Assembly (NCBI GenBank): GCA_032988165.1 | Contig: JANTQF010000003.1 | Coordinates: 62,001-126,000 of the forward strand | Length of the DNA: 64,000 bases | Source of the DNA: Emmonsiellopsis sp. PD_33 | Lineage: Eukaryota > Ascomycota > Eurotiomycetes > Onygenales > Ajellomycetaceae | Direction of reading: 5' to 3' | Program-made: the position numbers and the translations under genes | Shown: one piece after another, positions 37,344 through 48,796 of the stretch | How positions within the stretch are numbered: position 1 is the first letter of the stretch | How the letters are laid out: each line of letters begins with the position of its first letter | Notes under the pieces: generated by a model | The model's input: only the letters and a program-made list of their open reading frames with translations | What the model was told of the DNA's origin: nothing | The model's database searches: none

Positions 37344-38138
37344 ATGTCCGAGCCCACCACCGACAACACCCTCTCCCAAGCTCCCACAACCTCCACCGCC
37401 TCCTCAACCTCCTCCTCCTCCTCATCCTCAACAGTCTACCACATCTACTTCACCTCCCCGGCCCACTTCCACTTCACCCTCAGCAAATCCCCTTCAAAGC
37501 GCGAGCCCCTCTACTACGTGCACAATTCCTACTTCACCCCCGGAAAATCCGACATGATCATGCACGCCGGCCCTTCCACCTCCGCCCCCATCGTCGCGCA
37601 ATGCAAATTCGTCCTCTTCTCAACCGGCACAAAAATCGGCCTTGGAAACCCGGCGCAAAACAACGGCAACGATATCATCTGGGAGGACCTGACAAGGGAG
37701 AGCAAGGATCACTCTCGATACAGATATGAATTAGATCTGGATATGGAGGTTGGTCTTGATCTACCAGACACAGACACAGACACCGCCGGGGATTATGAGG
37801 AGGGGAATGGCCCGTCTCAAACCAGGATTAAGAATCATACCGGCCGTCGCCGCGCCTTCCAATGGAAGCGCACGCACAGCGTCGGCGTCGACGACTCGAA
37901 GCCTTCCAAGCTCTCGCTGAGCAATTATAAGCTTGTCGACGAGGGGACGGGCGAGATAGTTGCTGTGTTTGCGAATAATGGGTTCAAGAGCTTTATGAAG
38001 AAGGGCAAGTTGGAGATCTTCAATTGTGCGCTGGAGGGGAGGGGGAAGGGGTTTGAGATTATGGTTGTGATGGGGGGGTTGGCGCTGATGGAGAGGGAGA
38101 GGAGGAGGTCCATGCAGTGGAGATACGATCAGTATTAA
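37344..38138 (+). CDS. Tubby/LURP-one-like conserved fungal protein
   Basis: A single exon of 264 residues. It starts with a Ser/Thr-rich low-complexity segment (about 1-30). The rest alternates predicted beta strands (VYHIYFTSPAHFHFTL; APIVAQCKFVLFS; YKLVDEGTGEIVAVFANN; KKGKLEIFN) and ends in a hydrophobic helix-like stretch (GFEIMVVMGGLALMERERRR). This layout is like small fungal proteins of the tubby C-terminal/LURP-one fold (DUF6593-type), which I infer from pattern only. Function is unknown. An acidic insertion with a (TD)n run sits in the middle. No signal peptide. Confidence 0.6.
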   Translation: MSEPTTDNTLSQAPTTSTASSTSSSSSSSTVYHIYFTSPAHFHFTLSKSPSKREPLYYVHNSYFTPGKSDMIMHAGPSTSAPIVAQCKFVLFSTGTKIGLGNPAQNNGNDIIWEDLTRESKDHSRYRYELDLDMEVGLDLPDTDTDTAGDYEEGNGPSQTRIKNHTGRRRAFQWKRTHSVGVDDSKPSKLSLSNYKLVDEGTGEIVAVFANNGFKSFMKKGKLEIFNCALEGRGKGFEIMVVMGGLALMERERRRSMQWRYDQY

Positions 38139-38788
38139 GTGATGCATTTGGATGGGTTTTCGTGGGTTTTTTATAGTGGAGATGAAGGATGGGATGGGAT
38201 GAGGTGGATTTCTGATTTTTGCACATGGCATTTGAAGCGCGTATACCCAGACTGGTTTTTATTTGGCTTTGGGCTATTGTGTCGTGGTGAAGTATAGATA
38301 CAGAATTCGAGTTTTCTATATCTGTCATAATTAACATCAGCCGGAGTGTTGGCAAATTGCCTGGATAATCCCAAAATATTGCCATTTAGAAATCAAGCAA
38401 TGGCATAAATAAAAAATGGATTTCGAAAATGCACACCAGAGCGTGCCTTCTTTATTGATGATACCTAGAAAAGTAGCATGCTAGAGGAGGAGGGTATATA
38501 TTAAACAGTGCGTGTATGCGAGATGGAGAATAAAGGGGAAAAACGAAGAGACCAAAAATTCATCAACTCCACTCTAATGAAAAGAGCCAAAAGTGAGAAG
38601 AAGATAAAAGGAAATCATGACGTGAGCCACCCTAAATTTATATCCAAAAAATGAAAATAACTTGCCAAAGGGAATAACAATAGAAATATAAATAAGAAAA
38701 TGAATGCGCAAAGGAGAATAATATGGTTATGAAACACCCGTGAAAACAAAAAGATAAGAGGTAGATGTTGCGTTTATAGCCATCACAC
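38139..38788. other. Convergent 3'-flank region
   Basis: About 650 bp of A-rich sequence between two converging genes; probable 3' UTRs. No gene seen. Confidence 0.55.
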
Positions 38789-40213
38789 CTACGACCCCCA
38801 CATATCCTCGTCGCTCATAACCAAGTCTTCTTCATGTTGCACGCGCAGTCCATTCTGCTTTTGCCTCTGCTTCCGATCCCGCTTCGTGACTATATGGCTT
38901 GGCGTGATGGGCGTTATGGGTGTGAAAGGCATATAGGGACTATATGGCGTGTGCGGGATGCCAGTCCTTGGGCCGCCTGCTCTCAACATGCTTTCGCGGC
39001 GCTCAACAAACGTCGTTTTCGTTGACGGGGCAGTAGTGGGAGTATGGAACGCGCGGAATGGAAGTATGGAGTTGCTGCTACCAGAGCGGAGATTGAGGGG
39101 GGTGGGAACCTTCTGTTGCGGAGGTTCGAGAGATGGGGTCGGTCGGTTTGATTTCTGGAGTGGGTTAGGGGGAGGTGGACCTGGTGTGTAGATCCGTGGT
39201 GATAGTGGTTGATTTTCTGAATAGTGATTTGACGAAAGGTCTGGGGAGCCCATTGGAGGCGAGATTGGGAGATTGCGGACGGAAGTGCGTCGGGGTTTAT
39301 TGCTGCTCATGGAATCTCGAGATCTAGAGCTGAGGAACGAGAGACTGGAGAGCCTGGATAGCTTTTGGGATATGGGAGATAGTGGGGAGGTCGGTTGCTG
39401 TTGTCTTTGCTGCTGGATGGCAGCAGGATCCTTCGCAGGCGGGAAGGCGGGTTGATGCTGCTTGAACCGAGTTTGTTGTGGTTGCTGAGGCAGTTGATGT
39501 CCTTGGGCCTGTCTGAGATGCCGGAACTCTGGTGGGCCCGTGAGGGACTCCGGAGAGGATGCGGATGTCTGCTTGGAGGGTGAAATAGCATCATCGTCGT
39601 TCGCATCGTAAACGGTCTGCGATTGGTTTGCGTCGTGTTCCATAACTGCGGCATAGAGCCGCTCCATTTCTTCCTGAGCTCTCGCTCTGTCTGCTTGTAC
39701 CACTGTCTCGTCAAACGTCGCCATACTTCCATTTTGAGAGACTGGCGACACTGGGCCGGATCTGTTTGACCAAGGCATACTGAAGCTGGATTTTCCTTTC
39801 TTTGGGCTCGGCCACATATGGCTTTCTGTTCCGCTTTCTGGCGTTGGCCACACACTGTCGGCAGGGCCTACTGAGGTGTCGAGTACGGGTTTTTGCGGCT
39901 TGATCATTTCCATATCAAGGGTGTGGTTGGATTGCTGTGCACCACGACGTAATCTCCTCCCTGTCGTGCAGAGACAGCCTAGGAACAAACCCGCTATTCC
40001 TATGTATGAACCTACTATAGCGACGATATCTCGCCACAGTAAGCTGGGGTCGCGAACAGCGTTGGCAGAGAGGGGAGGGCCGTTCTCGGGAGGGGGGGCA
40101 GGTCCTTTGAAGATGTTGACCGTCCAGATGGAGACAGGCTGAGCAGCGACGGCGTGGAGAAGCAACAGCAAGCAAAAAAGGGACGCTGGGAATGTCGAGC
40201 CCGGAGCACACAT
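38789..40213 (-). CDS. Predicted single-pass membrane protein, Pro/Ser-rich tail
   Basis: A single exon of 474 residues, function not recognised. A clear signal peptide (hydrophobic SLFCLLLLLHAVAA, cleavage near residue 25) is followed by a short extracellular stretch. One transmembrane segment (about 60-84, IVAIVGSYIGIAGLFLGCLC) comes next, with basic residues after it (RRLRR). The remainder is a long cytoplasmic, low-complexity Pro/Ser/Gln tail with a mild coiled-coil patch (RARAQEEMERLYAAVMEHD) and SPKK-type phosphorylation-like motifs. It looks like a fungal-specific type I membrane protein. The N-terminal ATG gives the signal peptide directly, which supports the start. Confidence 0.72.
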   Translation of the reverse strand: MCAPGSTFPASLFCLLLLLHAVAAQPVSIWTVNIFKGPAPPPENGPPLSANAVRDPSLLWRDIVAIVGSYIGIAGLFLGCLCTTGRRLRRGAQQSNHTLDMEMIKPQKPVLDTSVGPADSVWPTPESGTESHMWPSPKKGKSSFSMPWSNRSGPVSPVSQNGSMATFDETVVQADRARAQEEMERLYAAVMEHDANQSQTVYDANDDDAISPSKQTSASSPESLTGPPEFRHLRQAQGHQLPQQPQQTRFKQHQPAFPPAKDPAAIQQQRQQQPTSPLSPISQKLSRLSSLSFLSSRSRDSMSSNKPRRTSVRNLPISPPMGSPDLSSNHYSENQPLSPRIYTPGPPPPNPLQKSNRPTPSLEPPQQKVPTPLNLRSGSSNSILPFRAFHTPTTAPSTKTTFVERRESMLRAGGPRTGIPHTPYSPYMPFTPITPITPSHIVTKRDRKQRQKQNGLRVQHEEDLVMSDEDMWGS

Positions 40214-42281
40214 GTCGCGATTCTCCCGATGTTATATTGTATCCGACATTCCACCAGCGATCGAGACTCGAAACAAATGCAGAAAACCCGTTCAGCTCTG
40301 TAACAAAGGAAGTAGCGATAGCCACCCCGGCGGGGTTATGTCAGATATAAAGATCCATGCGTCTTGCAAAAAGCAAGCCGGGCGATTTCCCACGGTTTGT
40401 GGAATCGCCTGCAGCCAGCCAGTGGGCGCAGCCGGGGTGATTGGTTCAACAAGGGAATCTCCTCCCGCGCAGTTGTGCCACTCGGCGTGGGAGCGAGGAG
40501 GGCAACAGAAGCAGGCGGCATGGTGATCATCGATTATCGGACTCATCGCAATGCTCAACCGCAAGCTCTTCGTCTGATTGATGGGCTCTGGGAGCTGGCA
40601 AAATGGGTCGACGTCAGTCATTCCTGTGGTTGGCCATTTGCTTCGATCGCAAGGAGGGGTATCAGACACCCCTGGAAGATGATTTGCTGCTCCTTAAGCG
40701 CCGGGGGGGAGGCTGGGCCAGCCAGTGAGCAGCAAGAGGACGGCATCCCAGATGTTATCCTGGCTAGCGGGCATAAATGGCTGGGGATGGTGAACGCTAT
40801 TGGACTGGATGCCGGCATGGTTGCAGAAAATAGGTCTGCATCGGCATGGAGAGCTGCACGACAGCATGATCCCATCACACTAGCCTTTCTGCAGTCACAT
40901 CCGTCACATTCTTGTTCGTGTTTCTCCAAGTCGAAAGCTGTTTCTGACTTCTGAGGCCTGGAGAGAGTACTCCGTAGATAATACACACTGAGATGCTTCT
41001 TTTCGGCTTCGTGCGTAGACATTGAGTATCACCCTGAAGAGATTTGGTTCTGGGATATATCGATGGCCTTGTTATAAACATCTGGATGCGCCTCCCTGCC
41101 AGGCGTTTCGTATCTCCCAGCCGCCGTTGAAGTCGTGGTGATTCGAGTTCGTTTCGCCATCACAGCCCCTCTAATGTGTGAAGACGTGTGATGATACTAT
41201 TTAAGCGATCAACGGGCGAATCGAGATTTGCCTTTCGCCTCCCCCAAAATTTGCGATCCCAAGCAGTCATCGCGTGTGATTTGAAGCGTCAAGCGGCGAA
41301 GCAGAGGAGATTGACCCCTTTTCTTCGATCGCTTCGTGTGCCATATTTCCCTTGGACGAGTTGCATCTGCCGCCCAGTTTCTGCGGGAGAGAGTGGTAGG
41401 ACGACGATGGAGGCCGGGGAAGAAACCGGATTGCACAGCGGAGCGCATTGAAGTCCAGTTTAGGACGAAGACTGTAGTCTCGATGTGTGTTCTGTGTCCC
41501 CAGATTATTCTGTCTCCGTCTGTCCCATCCCGTCGTCGTTGGTTGTGTAATAGTATGTGCCTTGGGAAGAAGCCTGACAGAAGGTCCCGTCCATCCAAGT
41601 TCAGGATGTCTAACTACATGTCAGACATCGGACATGCTTGGTGTATTCATCTCATCGTTGGACATCTTTCTGTATGATCGTGGCTGGGATGAACAGTGCT
41701 CGACCTCCGCATCGTGATTATGAAACTGACCTGGTGAGACAACCTCGAGTCAGCTAAACATCATTATATTTTCCCTTCTCCCCTGCGGGGCAGATCCTCT
41801 CGCGAGGCACAGAATCAGGGGTACTCTGTTCCCTATCCCTTCGGACTCAATTGGCGGTTGCTGAGCCCCGGCTAGACATCTCTATGTCTATGTTTTGCGC
41901 TGCTAGACGGCTCGATATGACTTCGCAGTGTTCCCCAGACGCGTTTCATGCACTCTCGAAGATAAAGCCAGACGATGGGTCTATATCAGAGAGAGATGTT
42001 GATGTCAGATTGAAGACATCCATATCAGGAGACAGCAAGAGACAGCGACTGCGCCTGCCACGGCCGGATGCTGCTTCCCCAACAATGGACACTATATGGA
42101 TAAATACTCTCCAAGGTTGATATTGATATCTATCTATGCACAGCTTGTTGTCGCTCTCTTCGATGAAGCAGAACTCTTGATCTCGGCTGCGGTTGGAATA
42201 CCGCGTATCGCTTGATTTCTACCCTCCCTTGGCTATACATACCTATTTAGTATCTATTACACACCTATACCCCTATCCCTC
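40214..42281. other. 2-kb gene-free intergenic region
   Basis: A long gap between two divergent genes. It holds overlapping frames up to 196 codons (plus 40,364-40,954) and 134 codons (minus 40,618-41,022). None shows domain motifs or a plausible splice structure, and they contradict each other on opposite strands. A motif like TACTCCGTAG occurs at about 40,967. It probably holds two promoters; a non-coding RNA cannot be excluded. Confidence 0.45.
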
Positions 42282-43121
42282 ATGGGCAACAAAGTCTCCG
42301 CCGTCAACGGCGTGCGCTCGCCAAACTTCTACGAGCCGGGCAACGCAGTCAACGAGATCTGGGTGGGAGACCTGGAGGTTGTCTCCCGTCTGCCCTTTGG
42401 CGATTCCGACATGGCTCAGGCTGCCTGGCCAAAGAACGACTATCCCAAGATCCCCTGGCGGCCGTTTATTATCCCCCTTCGTGCTGCCTTCGACAGAGTC
42501 TTAAAGTCAAGGTCGTTGCCGTCGATTTCGCCCCCTGAATCCGGCTGGATGCCCGCCCTGCGCGACTTTGCCGATACAAAGCTATCCCTGATATGCTGGG
42601 TTGCGATGCAGATTCTCGCATTTCCGCTGCTTATGATTCCTATCGCCCTCCATCTCGTGCCACTGGACACCAGTACCGCTGACGATGAATTTCTTCCCTC
42701 TCCAATCCGACTAGATGACGGCGACGATGCGGAGACGGAAATCTGGATCATCCCTCCGCAGCAAAATGAAGAATCCGTTTACTCCCGCGCCTTTCTTGCT
42801 TCGGTTCTGTTTGTCCTGGGCACGTTTTTGCTTTACGGGTTCGACCATGGGCTTGATTTGAACTCGTCCCCTTCCGATGAATCTTTGGAGTCTATGTTTT
42901 TTAGCCGCGGATTACTCGGATCGGATATCTCCACGATATATACGGCATTGTCTGCAGCTTTGGTCTGTAACTCGGCATACTCCGTCGCCCGTCTTTGGTG
43001 GATGTATTTCGCGTCAAGATCCCAGAGCACAGAGCAGCTCGAAGTCACTGAGAAGGACGTTCTTGTAATTTCGAAACCATTGGATTCAACAGAGGAAGAA
43101 GTGGCTAACCTATTATTTTGA
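42282..43121 (+). CDS. Putative N-myristoylated membrane protein
   Basis: A single exon of 279 residues, family not recognised. The start MGNKVS fits the N-myristoylation consensus (Gly2, Ser6). Hydrophobic segments lie at about 103-126 (ICWVAMQILAFPLLMIPIALHLV), 170-188 (AFLASVLFVLGTFLLYGF) and, more weakly, near 222-245. This suggests two to three membrane passes with an acidic loop between the first two (DDGDDAETE). A short cytosolic tail follows. The myristoyl site plus membrane segments suggests an endomembrane or plasma-membrane protein. No catalytic motif is visible. Confidence 0.68.
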   Translation: MGNKVSAVNGVRSPNFYEPGNAVNEIWVGDLEVVSRLPFGDSDMAQAAWPKNDYPKIPWRPFIIPLRAAFDRVLKSRSLPSISPPESGWMPALRDFADTKLSLICWVAMQILAFPLLMIPIALHLVPLDTSTADDEFLPSPIRLDDGDDAETEIWIIPPQQNEESVYSRAFLASVLFVLGTFLLYGFDHGLDLNSSPSDESLESMFFSRGLLGSDISTIYTALSAALVCNSAYSVARLWWMYFASRSQSTEQLEVTEKDVLVISKPLDSTEEEVANLLF

Positions 43122-43731
43122 TGAGGCCATCACCGGAAGCTGGTTGTCAATTGCCCCCTTTCCCATCCCTGGCCCCTTGACTACTATGGGACCGAATGGC
43201 ATAAGAATTGGAGATTCTTTGGGGGTTTGTGGATGATTTCGCCCCTACTTCCCTCCTTATCCACATTATTGCATCATTGCTTGTTCCGTCCTTATTCTTG
43301 GATTCATCCGACATCTGGCATTCGCCGATTCTTGCACCTCTGTTCTACCCCATCATAGCATTACAGGGGATGCAGAGTTAGGAGCCCTTGGATCCAGGGC
43401 TGAAACCCGATATTCGCTTGGATATACTCCTGTCACCCTGCCAAGCAAATAGCCGTCTTCCCCCCTAGTTCTATGCCGTCGGAGTCGATACTAGGGCCAT
43501 CGAGCGGATACAATATACCTCTGGTGTCATGGTACATGATTCATTCTAGATACCATCCCGCATGGGAGACGTTGTTGGTTATACTGTACATGTACATACT
43601 ACACTCCTACGAATCCTATACAAACTACCATGAACCCTTGTCCCATAGTTCCCTTTTACCCCCTGTCCATTCCCTAACAGACCGCATGTCGATTTAAGTT
43701 CTGCACCAAGCAAGCAAGCAAGCACACTAAC
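43122..43731. other. Convergent 3'-flank region with GCAA microsatellite
   Basis: About 610 bp between converging genes. A short (CAAG/GCAA)n run lies at about 43,707-43,725. No gene seen. Confidence 0.55.
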
Positions 43732-45576
43732 TTAACCAGCCGCCGTCCCATCCTTCCGCTGCCAAATATCCCTCCAAAACTCCCGAAACCCATACCTCTT
43801 CGCCGGATCCTCTTCATGCAGCCGCACATCCTGCCGCGGAGCCAGCCGCGTTAGAAACCCGCCATCGCCGCCCCTGGGTACATGTTTATGGCTAGACTCG
43901 TGAGCGCGCTCCGTGGCGCGCCGTTGGATTTCGGCAGGTAGGGAGGATGCCACTTCTGCGTAGCAGGAGAGGAGTTCGCGGTCGAGTTTTATGTATGGCT
44001 TTTGCGCGACGGGGGGTGCCATGAGGTTGTATGAGCGGGTGAGGGCGTTGAGGTTCTTTATGGAGAGGGTGTGGTAGGGTTGTTCGATTTTTAGGTAGTC
44101 GGGGTCGCGGAGGGGGGGGAGGCTGGGGAGGGGTGGGGGTTGTGTTGAGGTGGGTTGGTGAGTTTCTGTTTCTGTTTCTGTTTCGATTGCTGTTGGCGTT
44201 GGTGTTGGCGTTGGTGTTGGCGTTGTTTGTGTAGAGTCAGGGGAGGCATTGTGAGATTGTTCAGGTGAAGGGTTAGAAGATGGGGGCGCTCGAGTTAGCC
44301 TCCCCTCATGATCGATTTGGGTTCTATACTCAATAGTCGAGTCCGTGGATTCCACCGTTTGATTGTTGTTATTCCCATTCCTTGCACTCCCCAACTTCTC
44401 TTCCGCAACTGCATAAGCCCTCGCCCGCCGGATCTGAGTTTCAAGGTTCCCGCCCTGACTCGCGATCAACCGCGCAGCATGTCTCCTCCAATCGCTCCGT
44501 AACTGTTTCCGAAACCGGTCAACCTCCTTTGCCAACTCCTGCTGCTTCTCAATCCACGGCGGGGTAATCTCCTGTTTCTGAATCAACTTATTCATCAAAT
44601 ATTCGGTCGTGTCGATATACGGGCTGCTAGCATTGTGGTCACGTTCAACATTAACCCCCTTGCCGCGCTGGATATTCCGGAACTGGCCCCTCGCAATAGC
44701 ATCCTCAATGCGCTCGTTGGCGAGAGAGCTTAGGCCGTGGGGCGTAATTGCGCGTGCGCTAGGTAGGAACCGCTCTTGTAGTTCTCTGCGCAACGCTTCC
44801 CGCTCTTTCTCGGACATGTTGGGGTTTTGACTGAGCGCGTAGGTTGAAGTGCGGTGGCGGGCAGATTCAAGACGTTCTCCGGAAGATTTCCGCGATTTTG
44901 GGGCTGGTTGGAGGTTTTTTGGGCCGGGCTGCGGAGGTTTGAAAGGGACTCGCATTGGTTTGCTGGCGTCGTTTAGCATGCGAAGAGAGGCGTCGTGGAT
45001 CGACTCAGTTCCTGTCCAGGGGGCTGCGATAGCAATATCTTGGGTTCCTCTGCCGGCACTTGCCTATGGTCGTGAATTTGATAGATAATTAGTAACTTTA
45101 CATAGCTGTATTGAAGTTGAGGCACAAATAAAGGTCCAGAAAGATATTCATCCCAACACCAACAGAAATATTTTACATACCGGCATATTTACAACCGAAA
45201 AAGCAGCAGCAGGATCATTTTTAAAAGAGCCTCCCGCCGTCGCTATCTTCTCTTCGAGCCTTTTCTTCAACTCTTCGGAGAAGCCAGCCTCCTGCATGTT
45301 TTTCCGGGCTGATTTACCGCCCTCCGTCATCGATTCCTCGGCCATTTCAGAAAGTCTCCTGGACATGGCGCCCTGCTCTGACTCTGCAGCACATTTTTTA
45401 TTTTCTTCCTCGTGTCCTTTCTTTTCCTGGCCATCTTGCGCGACAGCTCGGGCCGTTGCAGTGAAGCCCCTCTGGATAACGCGGGGTTCGAGGGGTGGAA
45501 GACTGCGGAGTCGTTGAGCGCGAAGGCACGCGGCGCATCGATTAGAAATGCAGACCAAATCCCGGCGGCTGCCCAT
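43732..45576 (-). CDS. DNAJC28-conserved-domain protein, probably mitochondrial
   Basis: Two exons, 45,181-45,576 and 43,732-45,063, with a 117-bp intron; 575 residues. The start MGSRRD at 45,576 gives an Arg-rich, Ser/Ala N-terminus with few acidic residues (about 1-45), like a mitochondrial presequence. An upstream in-frame ATG at 45,642 is less likely. A DNAJC28 conserved domain (PF09350 type) lies at about 243-310: SSLANERIEDAIARGQFRNI, then YLMNKLIQKQEITPPWIEKQ. Beyond it are low-complexity PT and TE repeats and a C-terminal REFWRDIWQ segment. No J-domain is present, as in the fungal relatives. It is divergently transcribed from mrp10, 349 bp away. Confidence 0.82.
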
Positions 45577-45925
45577 CTTGCTTCCTCGTCGATGTGGTGA
45601 ACAAGAGCAGAGATGCGATGTCGAAGTAAATTCGTTCAGCATCGTCGTCTTGACAAATATCAGATTACGTCAGCAGGATTTGCCCGCAGCTCCGTCTTGG
45701 CATCGCCAACCGCCAGAAAAAAGCTTCGAGATCCAACCGCAGCTTCGAATTGACGAACGTCCAACGCCAATTGCAACACTATACAGTCTTCTCCGTGCCA
45801 TTCCGCCTCCTCAATCTCTAGTCGAATTACCCGCAACCCCGCTCCCATTGACCGAAGATTGAGGGCGACTCTCCCCGCGGCCTCCCTCCTGCCCCCGACC
45901 TCCGCTTCCTCGTCCTACCGCCATC
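45577..45925. promoter_or_regulatory. Shared bidirectional promoter of two mitochondrial-protein genes
   Basis: 349 bp between the start codons of the DNAJC28-domain gene (minus) and mrp10 (plus). The short spacing implies shared promoter elements. No TATA box is evident. Confidence 0.55.
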
Positions 45926-46441
45926 ATGCCTCCCAAAGGTGCCTCCACGCGCGTGAAGCCAGTCCGTCTTCAGACAATCCCCAAGCTGCGAATTAAGAGT
46001 CCCAATACCCATCAACCGAACCCATGTCTCGCGGTCATGACGAGTGTTCTGAGTGTGTTCCACCCCCCTCCTCTCCGCCCTGCCCTGGTTGGGTTTCCGA
46101 TACGAAAGCCTTCGAGAGTGGATTATATATAAACGGGAGAATGAAAGAGCCGGTATGCTAATTTGTGCCATCGTGATGTTTATAGGTTGCTGGGCCTCGA
46201 ACAAGCATAACATTAGCGGATGTTTCGCAATCGAACAACAATTAAGAGCGTGTATGGATAAAAAGGTGCGTCTGGGTTATGGAAGCGCTCCTTTCTACGG
46301 GGTGAATGCGCAAGCTGATTTCCTCTTTTCCCGAAACTACAGAGACCAGATCCCAAAGCGAAGAGCACGGTCAACTACCATCTCATGCGGATGTTCCCGA
46401 AAATATCGGGCCCGAGAAAGAAGGACGGAGTGTTCAAATAG
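45926..46441 (+). CDS. mrp10: Mitochondrial small-subunit ribosomal protein mS37 (Mrp10)
   Basis: Three exons, 45,926-46,052; 46,186-46,265; 46,343-46,441; 101 residues. It was too fragmented to show as one frame, and was rebuilt from GT-AG introns of 133 and 77 bp with frame kept. The protein has the twin-cysteine CHCH layout: NPCLAVMTSVLSCW (CX9C) and SGCFAIEQQLRACM (CX10C-type spacing). It is followed by the conserved tail NYHLMRMFPKISGPRKK. Mrp10 is part of the mitochondrial ribosome small subunit and is imported by the Mia40 pathway in yeast. The basic N-terminus (MPPKGASTRVKPVRL) is typical. The match is strong across the length. Confidence 0.88.
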
Positions 46442-47060
46442 ATCACCTTTTTTTCTGCTTTGGTTTCTTTCTTTTTTTCTTCTTCTTTTTATTCTGTATT
46501 TTATTATGCGGCTGCGATTTATGTTGTTTTATTTCCTCCATTTACAAACGGTTCCTTGTCGATTTTATATACGCCTTTAGACCTTTCACGAAGCGAGCGG
46601 AGGATGTCGTTGAGAGTGATCCTATGGTCCGACTTGGCAAAGTCTAGCTATGCCAGTCTGAGGATTGTGCGATGTTGCATACATATTGGAGTTTGGAAGG
46701 AGTTGGCCCCATGCCCAAGGAGAGATAGAGAGAAAGGGACCAACGGGATTTAAGTATCAACCGAAAGGTCGATACTGGCCCCAAGAAAGGATTGCTAACC
46801 TTTCTTCTCCTGTGTATATTATGGATTCAAATGGATATTGATCTATTCAACTCTATCATCGTGGCTGTTCTTGCGTTATCTGCTAACGAATATCGACCTC
46901 AGAGAGTCTGCGCCAGATCACTTTGAAAATCGAACAAATCCATCGGGACGGAACCTCGAAAAAAGGTTATTTGCTCCTTGGTATGAGAAAGCAGCTTCTT
47001 TCCCGGGAAAAAACGAGACAAAAACTAAACAGCACGGAATACGATACGGGAGACTAGCGC
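46442..47060. other. Convergent 3'-flank region, pyrimidine-rich
   Basis: About 620 bp. A T/C-rich run just after the mrp10 stop (about 46,447-46,510) is probably its 3' UTR. Nothing else is recognised. Confidence 0.55.
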
Positions 47061-48796
47061 TCACACACGCTCAAACTTCAGAATCAATTTGTTGCTAGTT
47101 GGCCGAACGGTATATGCATCATTGGCCTCAATCCCCTCATCATCAACAATCTTGGTGATAAAATTCGAATAAATTGCCGCCACGAGGAGTTTCATTTCTA
47201 GTTCGACATGCTGAGAGTTAGATACTTCGGTCGACAAAAGCATGATCTGTGAAGAAGAAAGTCGAGGTCAACTCTCGTGGGCACAACTCACCTTGCAAAG
47301 CTAAATTGCTACCAACACACATTCGTCCTCCGCTTCCAAATGCCCAGAACCACCGCCTCATCTCCTCCAGCTCCGCGGAGTCCTTGGGCTGCAGCCATCG
47401 TTGTGGGAGGAATGACGCCGGTTCAGGGAATACATCTGGATTCCGGTGCAGAGAGTAGGCCTGTGCATTTACTCGAGTGTTTGGGGGAATATTGCTATAT
47501 CCCGCCAGTGTGGCGGGTGGCGTTGGGGTTATCCTAGGCTGGATGCCCGGAATCGGGGCGTGAAGCCGGAGTGTCTCCAAAATGATAGCATTCAATAGGG
47601 GTAATGCGTCGATAGCTTTAGGGTCGGGCAGCTGTATTTCAGAGGCAGAATCCTCTAGAACCGATATTCTTGGTGAGAGGGTCGCCAATTCCTGTCGAAG
47701 CTCGGACTGTAGCTCTGGGTTTCTAGACAGCTCCCAATATAGGTAGGTGAGGGCGACTGCGCTGGTCTCATGTCCCGCAGTAAGCTGGTCGTACATCTCG
47801 CAGGCAATGTCCAGGCGCATCTGCTTTAATAGTCCCTTGTTGGCTTCGAGATCGTCCTTGTTCAAATGTTTCACCATAGATTGTTTAATTTGTTTGTATA
47901 CTACGGGTTCGGAGGTGGGGTCTGTCGACGAAAGATACTCATCGGCTTTATCGCAGATTTCCACCCCCCAATATTCCATGTCATCGTTGGCTTTTTCGCA
48001 CCACTTCGGGATCAAGGGGATGCGCAGAGTCCGGGCCCAGGCGGTAAGGTTCGGAACTTCTTGATGGTAGAATTCATATGGCTTCCTTGATTGGTATACC
48101 CGAAACCACTCCCTTCCAGCAGAGATATCTTCTAGAAAGTTGGTGCCGGATCTTAGACCAAAGATATATGCCGAGACTAAATCCATTGTCGTAGCATTGT
48201 TTAGCTCGTGGACCTCTACGGAGGATCCAGACTGGAAATTCCGCTGCAGAATCGGCAACAGGCGGCGGTATATGATAGTTTGAGATATGGCAGCCATATG
48301 TGGCGAAGCATGCAAGTATGACTTGGAATAGACATTGGACATCATACGTTTTCGTACAGAGTGAGGTTTGCTTCCTACCATCGAGAACATGCTGATCGTT
48401 CTTTAACCGAAGTCAGCTTGGGGGAATCCATAATGAGATTCGGAGCATGGATACCCACCCATAAGCACCGAATACACGCGGGTACCAGTCATGTTTTTCG
48501 AATCCGCCTGCGTAAACAGTTCGAATTCCTCCGTCCACACAGTTTATGGATATTTCCGAAGGCCCTAGCCTAACAATAGGTCCATGTTTTTCGTGGGCTT
48601 CGTGAACAGTTCTATTCCCCCTCATACGGAATCGGTTCCACAACATCCACGCTGGGGATATGGGGGCTGTGATATGGGCATTTGGGATTTTGGATAGGGG
48701 AGAAATGAAGACGGGATATACAAAGAACTTGTACAAGCAAATGACCGAGATACAAATAAGAATGATTGCGGGAGATATTAGCCCAAAGAATACCAT
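47061..48796 (-). CDS. Cytochrome P450 monooxygenase
   Basis: Three exons, 48,459-48,796; 47,292-48,391; 47,061-47,197; 524 residues. An N-terminal membrane anchor (about 5-30, LISPAIILICISVICLYKFFV) is followed by a proline-containing hinge and ER-type P450 motifs. These are the I-helix AGHETSA, the K-helix ETLRLHAP, the PERF-equivalent FLPQRW and the heme loop FGSGGRMCVGSN with its cysteine. The last intron ends at a TAG so that SNLALQ joins EMKLLVAAIYSNF, as in the family; an alternative upstream acceptor breaks the frame. The substrate is unknown. It lies among housekeeping genes 12 kb from the PKS, so a link to that cluster is not supported. Confidence 0.86.

Noticed and set aside
40364..40954. 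196-codon plus-strand frame
   Set aside because: No domain, overlapping frames on the opposite strand, composition like its non-coding surroundings.
47061..48796. P450 as a tailoring enzyme of the PKS cluster
   Set aside because: It is 12 kb away with conserved housekeeping genes such as mrp10 between, so the sequence gives no support.
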